Of a stretch of DNA of 64,000 nt, positions 46,422 to 59,195 are shown piece by piece. The stretch spans positions 35,907,648 to 35,971,647 of the forward strand of contig NC_092673.1 of NCBI RefSeq assembly GCF_964355755.1. The letters are read 5' to 3'. Positions within the stretch are counted from its first letter, which is position 1. Every line of letters starts with the position of its first letter. The notes beneath the pieces are model-generated. The model saw nothing but the letters and a program-made list of their open reading frames with translations, was not told where the DNA came from and made no database searches. Source of the DNA: Antedon mediterranea. Lineage: Eukaryota > Echinodermata > Crinoidea > Comatulida > Antedonidae. The position numbers were made by a program, and so were the translations under genes.

Positions 46422-47337
46422 GGCCCGGGGGCGCGATTTTTTTTTTCGTACATAAGTTGGGGACCCCCTCATGAAACGTCACAAAATAAACATGAATAAT
46501 TCATCAGTTAAATTTTCTTGTTCCGTGTGCACCCAAGCGTATAGCAACAAGAAGTGATTACAGTAGTTTACACAAGTGCGGTACGATTCTAGGCCTATCT
46601 CCGCTGTGGTTGCCGCGTGCGATTTCATAATAGAATAGCGGCGTTTTGTGTGGATTGTCGAAATAATCAGCCTTTAGTTTATGGTGTGTTTAATATAATT
46701 TATTACTAAAGAATTACGTGTTAAAATTATAGTTTCTATTGATACTATTAGGCCTAAAAACTATTCTCTAAACCCATGTCTATTCTAGTAGTAGCTGTGT
46801 TGGTGTGTGTGACGTGTGTGTTAGAGTCAGCAAAATTAAACAATAAACATTACACAAAAATACATTTTTTATTCTCGTGGGTCTAACCTTCCCATCTCAT
46901 GTGTTCATATACGCGCAGTTCCTTTGATTACATGCATATTGTTTGATAATAAAATAGCAGAATTTAAAAAATACAGTACACAAATTATACACATTCTTTA
47001 TTCTTGTGGGTCTAAGCTTTCTTTGGGCTATGTCCAATGAATTACTACTTAGTGTAATGTCTTGCCTAGCTGTCGATTAGCCTCGACTCGACACATTTTG
47101 CATAGTGGTGTGTGTGTGTATGAAGAAGAGTGCGCGAAGGCAATCACGTGAATTGACTTAGAATCCTAGGCCTACTGTAAAAGTATCGTATCGCAGTTGT
47201 GTAATCACTTCTTGTTGCTATACGCTTGGGTGCACACGGAACAAGAAAATTTAACTGATGAATTATTCATGTTTATTTTGTGACGTTTCGTGAGGTGGTC
47301 CCCAACTTATGTACGAAAAAAAAAATCGCGCCCGGGG
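46422..47337. mobile_element. Inverted-repeat element just upstream of DCLRE1A
   Basis: Arms of about 140 bp: 46422-46565 (gggcccgggggcgcgattt, acaagaagtgattaca) match 47197-47337 in reverse with few mismatches. The 630-bp interior has 'tattctcgtgggtctaa' twice and no ORF of coding character. The right end lies about 85 bp before the DCLRE1A start codon, so the gene's 5' UTR or promoter must overlap or abut it. No clear target duplication. Confidence 0.75.
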
Positions 47338-47422
47338 CCGGAAATCCCATTTAAGTATTTGGCGCGAAATATTAATAGATTGTATATTGGAGGAACATAA
47401 TATAATTGTTTCACAAAATACA

Positions 47423-50400
47423 ATGAATATGGACTACAGCAGCAATGATGAAGATATTTGGGATTACAAGCCAGCGGCAAGGAAGCCTCAGGGCGGTGAC
47501 AGGTCGGCATCCATCACAATCGACCAACAACGTAGTGAAAAGTGTGGAGAACGACGTAGGCCTAGGAGGCCAAAATCCATACGACGTAAACACAGTTCTT
47601 CATCAGGAGGAGGAGGCGGTGCCAGCGGTGATGTAACACGTAGTAGACATAGGCCTAGACCATATAGCGATGTTGGGACACCTGATAAACACAGTCCTCC
47701 GACCACATTCAAAGCTGGAACATGTAAATCTAAATCAAAATCTACTTCCAAAGAAAACAATAATTCTACTAGGCCTACTCATGGAGTAAAGACTCCATGG
47801 CCTACTACTACTAGTCAGATTAATAATAATAAAAGGGAGAAGATAAATGATAATAATAATAAAGCTGATGATGATGATAATTTCTGTCCAAATTGCCAAC
47901 TTCCACTTTGTCTCCTGACAGTTCAGACACCGACATGGCATGTTGAGCAATGTCTTAATCAGAGGACTGGTTTATTGAATATCAACAAAAAAGGTATGAA
48001 TGAAAAGTTTTTATTGATTTTGTGCCTGTCTAATATAGGCTACTAGATTATAATATTTACTATTAAGTTCGCTGAAGTTGAGAAATAAATGTAATTAATA
48101 TCTATTTACTACAATCGTACTTAATAATACCAGAAAGGTGGCAATCCTGTTTATACTGACACTCTATACACTCTTAACATAAATTGCATAAATCAAATTC
48201 AAATAAACTAATTTGTCATTTGTTCACTTTCTGTTCTTTTTTTTAGAATGCCCAAGTGGACTTGACTGTGACTCTACCATTGTAGTACATTATAGCAATT
48301 TCACTCACAAACTACTTGCTATCGTTAGGGCTGGTGGGGACGTTTCAGATTTCTCTGAAATAGATGAACCATCGTCCAATATAAAAAAGATAGAAGCATT
48401 GTTTAGCTCAAAAAACACCTTTCAAAATCATGCAAAGGGAATCTCAAACAAGACTAAACCGCAAGGCATCAATAACAATTGCTTGCACCATAATAAGATT
48501 TCTTCAACTCAAAGTAGTCTGTCATCAAAACAGGAATTGTCAAGTCAGAGACACCAGAAGTCCAGTCAGTCAACGCCAAGGAAATTTGTTGTCGGAAAAT
48601 GTAGAAAGACTTCTGAAATGAGCGAAGCTTCATGCTCCCAGCAGCCTTCAATTTTATCCTTTTTTAAACCTACTCAATCACCAAAAGAAAAAACCTTAGA
48701 AAAAAAGACAAAAAACAAGACTGAAAAAGATAATGATTTTGAATTTGAAATACAATATTGTTCATCTGATGATTCGGTGGATTGTATTTTAATGGATGAA
48801 GTTGTTCCATATTATGAAGAAGACGAATCATGTGAAGAAAAAAAGATTTTTGATTTAACAGATGATGTTTGCTTGTATCAAAATAAATATGAAGTTGATG
48901 CTTTATCTTCTCCTTTAATTCTGTCTGAATGCAGTACAGTGCAATACAATAGTCCTGGTGGTGAAATTCACAATGAAAACAATAAGAGGCAACTTACATC
49001 TGATGAGGATAACGTAAGTGAAGAAGATATATTTTCACCTTGTCCAAAGAAAACCGCTATGATGTCATCACCCAGTACTCCAAGTAGTGTTGATACATTT
49101 TATTCAAATAAGGAAATCTTTAGTTTGGAAAAAGAGGACATGTGCCCAATACGAATTGAAATGAAAACGGAGAAACATGACATGAATGATTTGATTAACA
49201 TAGAAGAGACTGATAATGATCTGATTAACAGAGAAGAGACTGATAATGATCTCATTAACATAGAAGAGACTGATAATGATCTCATTAACATAGAAGAGAC
49301 TGATAATGATCTGATTAACATAGAAGAGACTGATAATGATCTGATTAACATAGAAGAGACTGATAATGATCTCATTAACATAGAAGAGACTGATAATGAT
49401 CTCATTAACATAGAAGAGACTGATAATGATCTGACTAAAAACATAGAAGAGACTGATAATGATCTCATTAACATAGAAGAGACTGATAATGATCTGATTA
49501 ACATAGAAGAGACTGATAATGATCTCATTAACATAGAAGAGACTGATAATGATCTGATTAACATAGAAGAGACTGATAATGATCTGACTAACATGGAAGA
49601 GACTGATAATGATCTGACTAACATAGAAGAGACTGATAATGATCTGATTAACATAGAAGAGACTGATAATGATCTGATTAACATAGAAGAGACTGATAAT
49701 GATCTGACTAACATAGAAGAGACTGATAATGATCTCATTAACATAGAAGAGACTGATAATGATCTCATTAACATAGAAGAGACTGATAATGATCTCATTA
49801 ACATAGAAGAGACTGATAATGATCTCATTAACATAGAAGAGACTGATAATGATGATCTCTGTATGGTTAACATTGGTGAAAATCTAATTGTTGATGCTCT
49901 AGTACCGTCCAGCTGTTTTGACATTAACAGTAATAAAACTGCTACATTCTCTTCAATATTGGAGCCTACGCATGAGAGCCATGATGTAAATTCTGCTGTA
50001 AAGGAAGATATAGTGAATGATGATAGTTCATCACAGGTTACCTGTTCTCCTAGGCAAGACCCATCTACTGACGTTAAAGTAGAATGCAATACCGGCTTTG
50101 AAAATGTTCCATTTGATTTTGAATACTTTGATACCAAAGAAAATCTTGAAGAAGAAAAAGTTGGAATCGGCGATGATATAGTACTTTCGACCAAAAATAT
50201 ATCGTTGGAAAAAGCTACCAACTCTGATTTTCACACTGATATATTAAAAGAAGAAATTTTTAGTGAATCGTCAAATGAATTTTTTGATTGCCAGGAAACT
50301 ATTTTCAATAGCTTTAAGAAGGTTGATAACATCAAACAAGATTCTCGTACAGATTCTTCCCAATGCTCCTTCAGTGATTCCGTCAACAATTCATCTTGCG

Positions 50401-53400
50401 TTCTGAGCAGGCTGGCATCTCAAGTCTCCTATGATAAATTCATACCATTTAAAAATTATTTTTTTGGCTCAAAAAAAGAAACATCAACAAACTCAAATGT
50501 GCAAAATAACAATGAAGTTACAGAGAGTACAAGTCTATCTTCAAACATGGCTGGAAACTCTGCAGATTCCAATAATTTTGCAAGACATTTTTCAAATGCG
50601 TCAAACTCGGGAAACAATGGGAAACAAAACAAGTGGTCACGTTCTGTATGGAGTAACCCTCATAATAGACATTGTCCATTCTACAAAAAAATGCCAGGTA
50701 CAGTTTAAAATGCGACTTCTGCGCCACTTTCTTGATATTTTTTTTTCAAGTTGCATTTTCTCTAACTGATAACTTCCGATTTATATTATGTAGTTTACTT
50801 TAGACAGAATGCACGACTACAGTCATTTTTTAATAGATAATATACCATATTTATATAGGGCCCTTTTTGTGAAAAATGTTGCTATAGATGTATTTTTAAA
50901 AGTTATTAAATTTTTTTTTCAGACACATCGATTGCTGTTGATGCATTCAGCTATGGCACCATTCCTTGTATCAAAGCTTATTTCCTGAGTCATTTCCATG
51001 CAGATCATTATGGAGGTCTTACCAAACATTTTAAACACCCAATTTACTGCAGTAAGGTAAACAAGCATAGCTTAATATTGGTTGACACATTGTCTTTAGA
51101 TTACTAGTTAAAAAACTAGTTTAACAAGTATAGCTTGACTGTACTTACTAGTTTAACAAGTTTAGCGTGACTACTTTTTTTACAGGAAACTGGGAATCTT
51201 GTGATTTCCAAGATTAGTGTTGCTAAGACTTTGGTTAACACACTTCCAATGAACACACCATGTATTGTAGAAGGTGTACAAGTTACACTACTACCTGCTA
51301 ATCAGTAAGTCCAGCTCTATATTTAAACTTGCTATTTTGTTCAATATCAATTCCTTTGTTAATTATTAAAATAGAGTCAACTCTGCCAATACCAGACTCT
51401 CTGAAAACCAAAAACTCCCCCTGACTTTTCTTGTCCAAAAGGTTCATTTTTACCATAAAAAAACACTTTCCAGAAAACCAGACATATTTGGCCAGCCCAA
51501 AGGTTTCAGATATTGTGAAAGTTGACTCGCTCTACTTATGTCTCAGCAGACTTAAGTTTCTTACTTTTCTGAGGCCAAGAGGAAGTCAACCACCTTCCCA
51601 ATTGAAATGGTATAATTTGTTTATGTATGTGTAACTCTGATAGGTAAATAAAGTAAAATCAAATCAGTCCCTTCACAGCATACCTCGGAAACCATTTATT
51701 AAAACATTAACTGAATGTCTGAATTATCACTAAACCATGTACAATTGTGTTTTTTTTATTATAGTTGTCCCGGAGCAACGTTGTTCCGTTTCTGTTTGAA
51801 AAATGGTAAAGTTTACCTTCACACTGGGGACTTTAGAGCAGATCCCACCATGGAAGATTATCCTGCTCTTGTTAACTGCCATGTGAACACACTTTATCTC
51901 GATACTACGTAAGTATAAGTGTGAACATGACACTATGTAATGTAATGTACAAGTATTAACATCTGAACATGTGATACTAATATGTTAGATTCATGTGAAC
52001 AAACTATACTGAATGTTAACCAATTTATTCTATAATTCAGCAATCATCTCATTCAATGTGAATCCTACATTTTTATAGATACTGCAGTCCTGAATATAGA
52101 TTTCCAAGCCAACAAGAAACTTTGCAATATGTTGTTGATGTGGCTAGAAAGCATGTTGAGGCCAATGAACGAACTTTAATAGTGTGTGGAGCTTATACTA
52201 TCGGTAAAGAAAAGGTGTTTTTAGGTAAGAAATGTATGAAAATGTAAAGCTTTTTTAGTACTATACTATAACTGTTATTACATATGTGAAGTACAGTAGT
52301 TCAGTAGTATTTATTGGTTAATTATCTACCTTTAAGCTTTCTTTAATTCTCTACCTTTAAACTTTCTTTAATTCTCTACCTTTAAGCTTTCTTTAATTCT
52401 CTACCTTTAAGCATTCGTAACTCATACAATTTCTTCTCCTTTAAATCTCTTTTGAAAAAACACCTGTCTCTCTCTGATTTTATTTCTTTTTATCCTTCAT
52501 TCATTGTTGGCCTACTGTATATTTATATATATATATATTAATTTTTTTATCTTTGTTAATTTTGTGTTTTTATAGTTTATTTTGTATTTTCTGTTTGTAT
52601 TGTTTGAGGGTCCCTAATGATCAGCTGATGCTTGATGGATCACCCTCATAAAATATTGTTGAAATAAAGAAAAATTAATTTCTACCAAACAGTATGATGC
52701 TACTACACGAATTATGATATATCTTTAAATAAGAAATTTTTCCTACTTTTTCCTACAAATATAATGAATGCTGGGAATAAATAATGGTGTAAACATAAAT
52801 TATTATAAATGAAATAGAATTTGAGTGTACTTGAGATGATGCATCTGTTTTTAGTCTCTTTCAGTTAACATTATTATTCGGTTTAACATTATTTTAAATA
52901 TTTTCTCAGCAATAGCCAAAGCCCTTGCCTGCAAAGTGTGTATAACCCGTGACAAGCAAAATGTTCTGAACTGCCTTGAAGATGAAGATATGAAAAGTTA
53001 CTTAACATGTTGTAAGACTGCAACAAGACTTCACGTTCTGCCGATGGTGTCGATTACACATCCGGTATGTGCACATTTTATGAACCTGAAATACTGTCCT
53101 TTATTTATTTATTTGTTTTTTAAATTTCATGCGCATTCAACAGCGAGCACAAACTCGCCAATTACAGGATGGATAAACTACTTTATAATTTATCGTGCTT
53201 GTAAACTAAGTCTCATTTGAGGCTTAGGGAGTGGAGTTAAATGAGTTGTGAGTTACAACCCAGTTCAGGATTGAACCCCGGACCTTGGGATTTGAAGGCA
53301 AGCATGTTAACCACCAAGCTACAGCTCCACTATGATTAGTTAGTATTATCAAGATCATTACAAACTATAAATAAGAATAATGTTAAAATTGATAATTTGT

Positions 53401-54258
53401 GTTTCATTTCTTTTTTTCCACAATTAATAACCCGCTTAATAAAACTGTAAATACAGTATTAACAATTTTATAATAATATTCCAGAAATTGAAAGAGTATA
53501 TGAGTCGATTAAACCAACGCTATACACAAGTGGTTGGTATTAAACCCACAGGGTGGACACACAGTAAGAAAACTACTGGTCTACTGGATATTAAGCCATC
53601 AGTCAGTGGCCTCAATTTTATTTATGGTAAGAAATCTATGAACTTATTGCTTTTAATTAATTTTCCTTATTTCTTGAGAAATTACATCTTTTTTTTTCAA
53701 TTTTGTTTTTAATATGCCATTTTAATGTCGCATATAAGTTATTCACTTTGACCAAAAACTGGATCCGAAAAAAAAATTATTTACCAGAAAAAAATGTAAT
53801 TCAAAGCAAAAAGTACTTAAATTGTCTGTCAGACAATGGTTTTGGGTTAAAATTAAACATTTCTTTTGTCTTTGTATAAGTGAAATAATTATTTTTGTGA
53901 ATAACTTTATTAAAACTGCAAAATGTCCTATTTAAAGTTTGATTTTATTAATCTTCATTTTTCATGTTTTTTGAAGACAATACATCTTTAAATAAATGAA
54001 TATTTTGTTGTGTTCTTAGGAATACCTTACAGTGAACATAGCAGTTACAGTGAACTGGAACGCTTTGTGAGATTCATAAAACCTGACAAGATTCAGCCAA
54101 CCGTGAACGTTGCTAAGGAAGATTCGAGGAAGAAAATGAAAAAGATCTTTGAATCTTGGATGAAAGAGGATGTTACTATGCCAACCAAACGAAAATGTTC
54201 TACCATAGCAACCATTGATACTTTATATGGTAAAAAGGTGAAGAATGAAGAAAATTGA
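47423..54258 (+). CDS. DCLRE1A: DNA cross-link repair protein 1A (SNM1A), nine coding exons
   Basis: 5'-to-3' exonuclease of the metallo-beta-lactamase/beta-CASP family that digests past interstrand crosslinks, in the nucleus. Exons: 47423-47993, 48247-50697, 50923-51056, 51186-51304, 51765-51908, 52079-52224, 52910-53064, 53485-53626, 54020-54258; all GT-AG, phases match, 1366 aa. N-terminal DEDIWDYKP matches vertebrate EEDIWEYK. UBZ4 finger: C155, C158, H173, C177. PIP box: Q323-F330 (QPSILSFF), for PCNA. Residues about 505-727 are 22 decapeptide repeats. CPFYKKMPG opens the catalytic half. Metal ligands: HFHADH (H1031, H1033, D1035, H1036), H1092 (NHCPGA), D1114 (HTGDFRAD), with D1138 (LDTTYCSPEY). 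[11 protein letters not shown] and [11 protein letters not shown] (H1294) are beta-CASP/DRMBL signatures. All key residues are present. Start: ATG 47423 or 47429. Possible poly(A) signal AATAAA at 54601. Confidence 0.96.
49186..49854 (+). repeat. Coding minisatellite in DCLRE1A, 22 x 30 bp
   Basis: In-frame units 'atagaagagactgataatga' + 'tctgattaac' give [10 protein letters not shown] repeats. Variation is mostly ctg/ctc, att/act, one I-to-R, one I-to-M, and one inserted AAA codon (Lys) after unit 8. Each unit reads hydrophobic LINI followed by acidic EETDND, similar to a SUMO-interacting motif, with Thr in a CK2-like T-x-x-D site. The function is inference. Confidence 0.95.
52320..52680 (+). 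mobile_element. 3' end of a non-LTR retrotransposon in DCLRE1A intron 6
   Basis: After a run of 'ttctctacctttaagcttt' repeats, the sequence reads like the last FK..LK-type residues and 3' UTR of a CR1/L2-group element. It ends 'gatcaccctcataaaatatt' + 'gttgaaataaag'. The 'gggtcaccctca' block also closes the fragment at 27915-28707. Confidence 0.6.
53090..53340 (-). mobile_element. tRNA-derived SINE in DCLRE1A intron 7
   Basis: The minus strand reads GGAGCTGTAGCTTGGTGGTTAACATGC..., then a B box GGGGTTCAATCCTG at about 53265-53280. The body runs to the left, ending in 'tttatttatttatttg'. Confidence 0.7.
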
Positions 54259-54340
54259 TACAAAAAGTTGCTAAATTTAGATGACATTTTATTTATTTTA
54301 TTTTTTTTTTATTTCACCTTATTTATAGAGGGTGACCCTA

Positions 54341-54547
54341 AAGCTTGGTTTCCACTAGAACAAAACGCAGCGATGTATTGGCGCAAAGTGCTGTATTGCG
54401 TAATAACAAGTGGGAACCGATGACGCAATAGTGCTGCAAACATTGCTGGTTTGATTTCACGCAGGCAGGGGCAAACAATTATTAGAAGAGAATTTTCTTA
54501 CGTTGCGTAGATTGCGTTACATTGCGTCGCTATTGGGAACCAAGCTT
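54341..54547. mobile_element. MITE-C copy downstream of DCLRE1A
   Basis: AAGCTTGGTTTCCACTAGAA to TCGCTATTGGGAACCAAGCTT, with CGCA-rich interior. It starts 82 bp after the DCLRE1A stop, so it is probably within the 3' UTR. It holds an internal 'caagtgggaaccga' suggesting an older nested end. Confidence 0.8.
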
Positions 54548-54609
54548 AAACAGCGTATGCTGACAGTCATGGGTCTCAATGTATTTATGATATATTCTAT
54601 AATAAACAA

Positions 54610-54970
54610 TACTGTGATACTGATCCACATTCTGCAATACTGTGATACTGATCCACATTCTGCAATACTGTGATACTGATCCACATTCTGCAATACTGTG
54701 ATACTGATCCACATTCTGCAATACTGTGATACTGATCCACATTCTGCAATACTGTGATACTGATCCACATTCTGCAATACTGTGATACTGATCCACATTC
54801 TGCAATACTGTGATACTGATCCACATTCTGCAATACTGTGATACTGATCCACATTCTGCAATACTGTGATACTGATCCACATTCTGCAATACTGTGATAC
54901 TGATTCACATTCTGCAATACTGTGATACATCCACATTCTGCAATACTGTGATACTGATCCACATTCTGCA
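54610..54970. repeat. 28-bp minisatellite, about 13 units
   Basis: 'actgtgatactgatccacat' + 'tctgcaat' with almost no variation; one unit has a 4-bp deletion. The period is not a multiple of three and all three minus frames are open, so overlapping ORFs arise without coding. Confidence 0.95.
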
Positions 54971-57331
54971 CTGATTATTAAGATAATAATTCCTTGTTAA
55001 ACTGATCATGTGTATTCATCTTAATGTGGATAAGTCCATAATTCTTCCCTTATCATCCACTCAAAACTGATACATTAGTATTGTTACAAAACAGCCTTTT
55101 CTTAAAGAATTGACAAATAGAATAAAACAGATTTTATATACAGTATATAGTTACAAAAGATTATAGTTCACCTTAATATAAATATGTAATGTAGATTAGA
55201 TTATGATTATATAAGATAATAGTAAATTAATTTAAATATTACATATCAAACAATGCAATAGATTTTGTGCTGATTATTCCCAGTGTTTACTGTTTTGTTA
55301 TATACCAGTGTACACAATTATCTACCTTAATAATATAGCTGATGTAGCTATGCTACATAATACTTGGATGGGTATTCTGTCTTTTTCCTTTTACAGTACT
55401 AATAAAGGACTAAACAAAGAATTTAAGTTGTCATTTTCGAAGTTGTCCTTTTTTTTCAGTTGATTATTTGTAAATTCCATTCAATGATGACAGCATTAAA
55501 CAAAAAAGTCCTATGCTTCATACTATTATTACTTAATATCTGTGGAATAATTTATTATCTATATACATAAATGGTTTTCTCAGAAGAATAATATATTTAT
55601 AAATTTTATAAATAAACTGCATGATTGCTAAACCCTCTAATCGGCCCCGCCATGTAGAATATTATCAAGGACATACAAAGGTCAACGCCCGTTACCAAAA
55701 CATTGAAACGTGACTTGTCAGTCGATGATGCAATGTTCACCATTTGAACGTTCTAGAGATTGTTTCAAATGTGGTTATTAAATTATAGAATTCATTTAGA
55801 TGTGTTAGATAAAATTTCAGATGTGTAAAATCTGTTTTTATAATGCATTTACTTATTTTATTTGAATATTTAAGGAAGAAATTTAGTGATTTTTATTAAG
55901 TACGTTCTTGTTACTCTTGGATACATAGACGTTAGAGCTAAAAATAAGAATGTCACGTGGTAACTCGTGACCAATGACGCAACAATCCTGCTTTGACTGG
56001 AAAAGACGGGCTGGACTTGGACACTACTGAGAGAATTATATAATTCGGAGAATTATATAATTCGGAGAATTATATAATTCGGAGAATTATAACAAAAATA
56101 GGAACTTCAATTTGTTTTTTTTATTGCATTACTGTTAAATTACTTGATATAAAGTTATATAATACATATTAGATATATGTTTTAACATTTACCTATACAA
56201 ATTACTGTTAGTTTTGTCATTAATTTCAATGATTTGTTATAAATTCTCGTAACCGTAAGCAATCAATCAAGGCGGTTCGTAGGGACGAGCCCCCAAAATG
56301 ATGACATCTGATTGGCCATATGCTAATTTTGCCTCATCAGCATATTTATCGAGATATCACTGACAGGACCATAACAAATCCTCCTCCGAAGAAAAAATAA
56401 TATTTTAGGGGAAATTCCACTGTTTTGTTCCGAGGAAAAGAGTTTGTTTAATATTTGTCGTGAATTAAATTATAACAACTGTAGTACATTGAGGATTTAT
56501 TTAATATTGTTCTGAGACTGGAAATTGTTGAAATTAAAGGTAAGAATATCAGTAATCACAAGGTAAATAAAGAGTATAAAATGTAGTGCTGTGTCATTCG
56601 ATCGAGGCCGTGAAAAGGTGGTTGTGTTGTCGTATAAAAACACAAACAAAGGCTGCTGTGCATGTACAGCAGTTGAGACTGCCAACCCAAAGGTTTAGAC
56701 TACCAGGCCTAGCCAGCCCTAGTACAACAAGTTCAAGTATACTCTAGACTTCGTCAAATAGCCAGGTGAATGCCAAATGAATCTGAATCTTGTTTTTGTA
56801 ATAATTGTTTAAATATAACCATTTTTTTTAATCACAGACATTATTATTATTATTATTATTAATAATAAATTTAAAAAATAATAAATTTAATTCTATCCGT
56901 TTTTATAATTTTGTTTAAAAGATTAAAGAAGTCTGCACCTAATCTTCATTATAAGTATGTGGCATTATTTTCATTAGTTAGAATGCAATTCTTCGTAAAT
57001 TACTATGTTTTGGGCCTGGCCTAGAGTAGTACTAGTATAACCATAATCACCAATATTATATATCTAACCATAATAAATATACACTGCAGTACTTTTCCAT
57101 ATTTTGTGTGTTAGTGGCCTACACTGTAATACTATATCTAATGAATTTTGGGAATTAAAAGTGGTATTTCTGAAAACATATGCTTTTGACAGGTTGACCC
57201 ATTTCTCACATCAAACAGCTGGTGGGAGGAAACAATCTGCTGATACACAATCATTACAACACCCACTACTGTGTAACATTAAATGAATGGTGCACAACAT
57301 TAACAAATAGATGCACTGATTATGTTTATAC
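54971..57331. other. Intergenic, nothing recognised except a short array
   Basis: No gene seen. 56033-56092 holds four units of 'gagaattatataattcg', each a palindrome (GAATTATATAATTC). 56230-56420 is less AT-rich and could be a promoter region, but I see no defined motif. Confidence 0.4.
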
Positions 57332-57484
57332 TGTATAATAACATAGTATAAAACTGACTCCAAATAACCAGAGGCAAACCATGATTCAACGTTTCAATCT
57401 TTATAATGATGATCAAATAAAGATCGAAACGTTGAATCATGGTTTGCCTCTCCTTATTTGAAGTTTTATACTATGTTATACACA
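57332..57484. repeat. 153-bp foldback, arms of about 68-72 bp
   Basis: 57332-57403 (gtataataacatagtataaa ... gaggcaaaccatgattcaac) is matched in reverse by 57417-57484 with few mismatches. The 13-base loop is 'aatgatgatcaaa'. RNA from either strand would form a long hairpin. Confidence 0.9.
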
Positions 57485-58250
57485 CAACATGTGTAAAAAA
57501 GTTTTAAACTCTGTATCTATTATTATATTGTGGTAAGATCCTGAGAATATATGAACAAGTTTTCATGTGAAGGAGGCCTCTTCATAAAGGACTACTTTCA
57601 CTTTAGTCTTGGAAATAAACAAAATCTTTTTCGTAAAATTGTGTGACTCAATAAGGATGTTTAAAACCAAATTTAAAATATTTAGAATCGAGTAATTCAA
57701 TTACAATATGTCTAGGGTAGGCCAAATTGTAGAACAAAAAAAAAAGTGAAAAAGGTGAGTCATAAATTTGAAAATATGATTTCTACAAAATTTGCCTTTT
57801 CTGCTTTTTCATAAAAAACAATCCTGTTTAAAGATTTTATTTTGGATGAAGCTTGAAAACAAATTTGCTGCTTCTTCTATACAAGTCATGTTGTACTGAC
57901 ATAATGTGCACTGTCATTCCCACAACAATTGCTAAAATGAAAACATACTGTAGGCCTTCTATCTGACAGGTTCATATTGTGAGACAGCCAATGCTCTGTA
58001 AGTATACTCAAGATTTTCAGTTTAGTTTTGTGAAAATCATACAAAAAATCATTTTAAAAGAAGTATATAAATACAAAATCTGTTAGAAAATCAAATAAAG
58101 AATATCTGTATCTCAGTGTTTCCCATACTTGGTAGGGTAGATAAGTTGGAAAGAAAAATAATACGATAGATGGATCCTTAAAACAGCCATGCGTTCTTAA
58201 ATGTTCAATAATTTAATAGGTATGAACCTACTGAAGGTAGGTTGCCTGGT
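57485..58250. other. Intergenic, nothing recognised
   Basis: AT-rich unique sequence, no ORF of coding character and no repeat ends. Confidence 0.4.
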
Positions 58251-58885
58251 TTAAAGACCCCTTCCCTGCAATTTTGGACGTTTTTTGGAAATTAATACAT
58301 ATATATCACTTTAAAAACATTAAACCATGTCATTCCTTGTCTTAAATGTACGTTTTATGGTAAATTATGATAAAAAGTGAGAAACAATGCACTACCTAAG
58401 TAGCTCGCGGCGATCGACCTCTCGTGGACGGTCTTAGGCCTAGCCCAGCTAGGCTTAGTTTTGTAGGCCTAGCTGGTAAACATCGATAACGTACGAACAT
58501 CGTACGCTAGCTATATACCTAGCCTGACGTTGTATAATTGCTGCATTAATTGTCTTTCTATTTTTGCCAGACTCCGTTGATACAAATTGGGGAAAACCCG
58601 GTATTTTCGCTGAAAAGTTAGGAGTCTTCCATTTGTTTTGGCTTCACGATCGATCGAAAAGTGGGCGAATTACAGGTGAAAAACAAAAATATCAATCCGC
58701 GCGTAATGCATTTTGGGATTTATAGCGGGCCGCTATAATTATTAGAATCGATTTATTTTTTCACATTTTTAACCGTTTAAAGACGAAAAAAGTTATCGCA
58801 ATAGGACCATATAGTATTATTTTTACATTAAATATAGTTTGTGATCTTAAATTAGATCTAAAAAACGTAGGGAATGGGGCTTTAA
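58251..58885. mobile_element. TTAA-flanked MITE-D copy 2
   Basis: Same element as 41814-42444, bounded by TTAA, same orientation. Closest to copy 3; both share tacatatatatcac and the shortened ggcttcacgatcgatcg. Confidence 0.9.
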
Positions 58886-59195
58886 CCTTTTTTCTTAGTG
58901 GTACTGTATAAAAAGAATTATGTAATCTCTTTCGTACAAACAATATATTTATAGAATAAGAATAAGGCTTTGATTACCAGTAAGTTCCTTGCTTTAAAAG
59001 ATCTGAATAAAGATTGAATAATTTATAATTGAGAGATAGTTATTACATTTATAGGCTACTAAATCTACTTATGTCATTTATAATTTAGATAAATTATATT
59101 TTAGTTTTGTTTCTTATAATTAAATTAGCATAGGGATCTTTTCTATGCCTTTGCTGAATAAAATATAAGATTGATTTAAGTTGCCATAGTAATCA
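58886..59195. other. Short intergenic gap
   Basis: AT-rich sequence between MITE-D copy 2 and the 33-bp array; nothing recognised. Confidence 0.4.

Noticed and set aside
49100-50221. 373-codon minus ORF rich in SLSVSSML
   Set aside because: Antisense shadow of the DCLRE1A decapeptide repeats.
54517-54971. Three overlapping minus ORFs of 119-139 codons
   Set aside because: All three frames of the 28-bp array are open; this is an effect of the repeat, not coding.
57395-57440. Hammerhead ribozyme (tgatga ... gaaac)
   Set aside because: The C before UGAUGA is replaced by A and the stem order does not fit. The similarity is partial.
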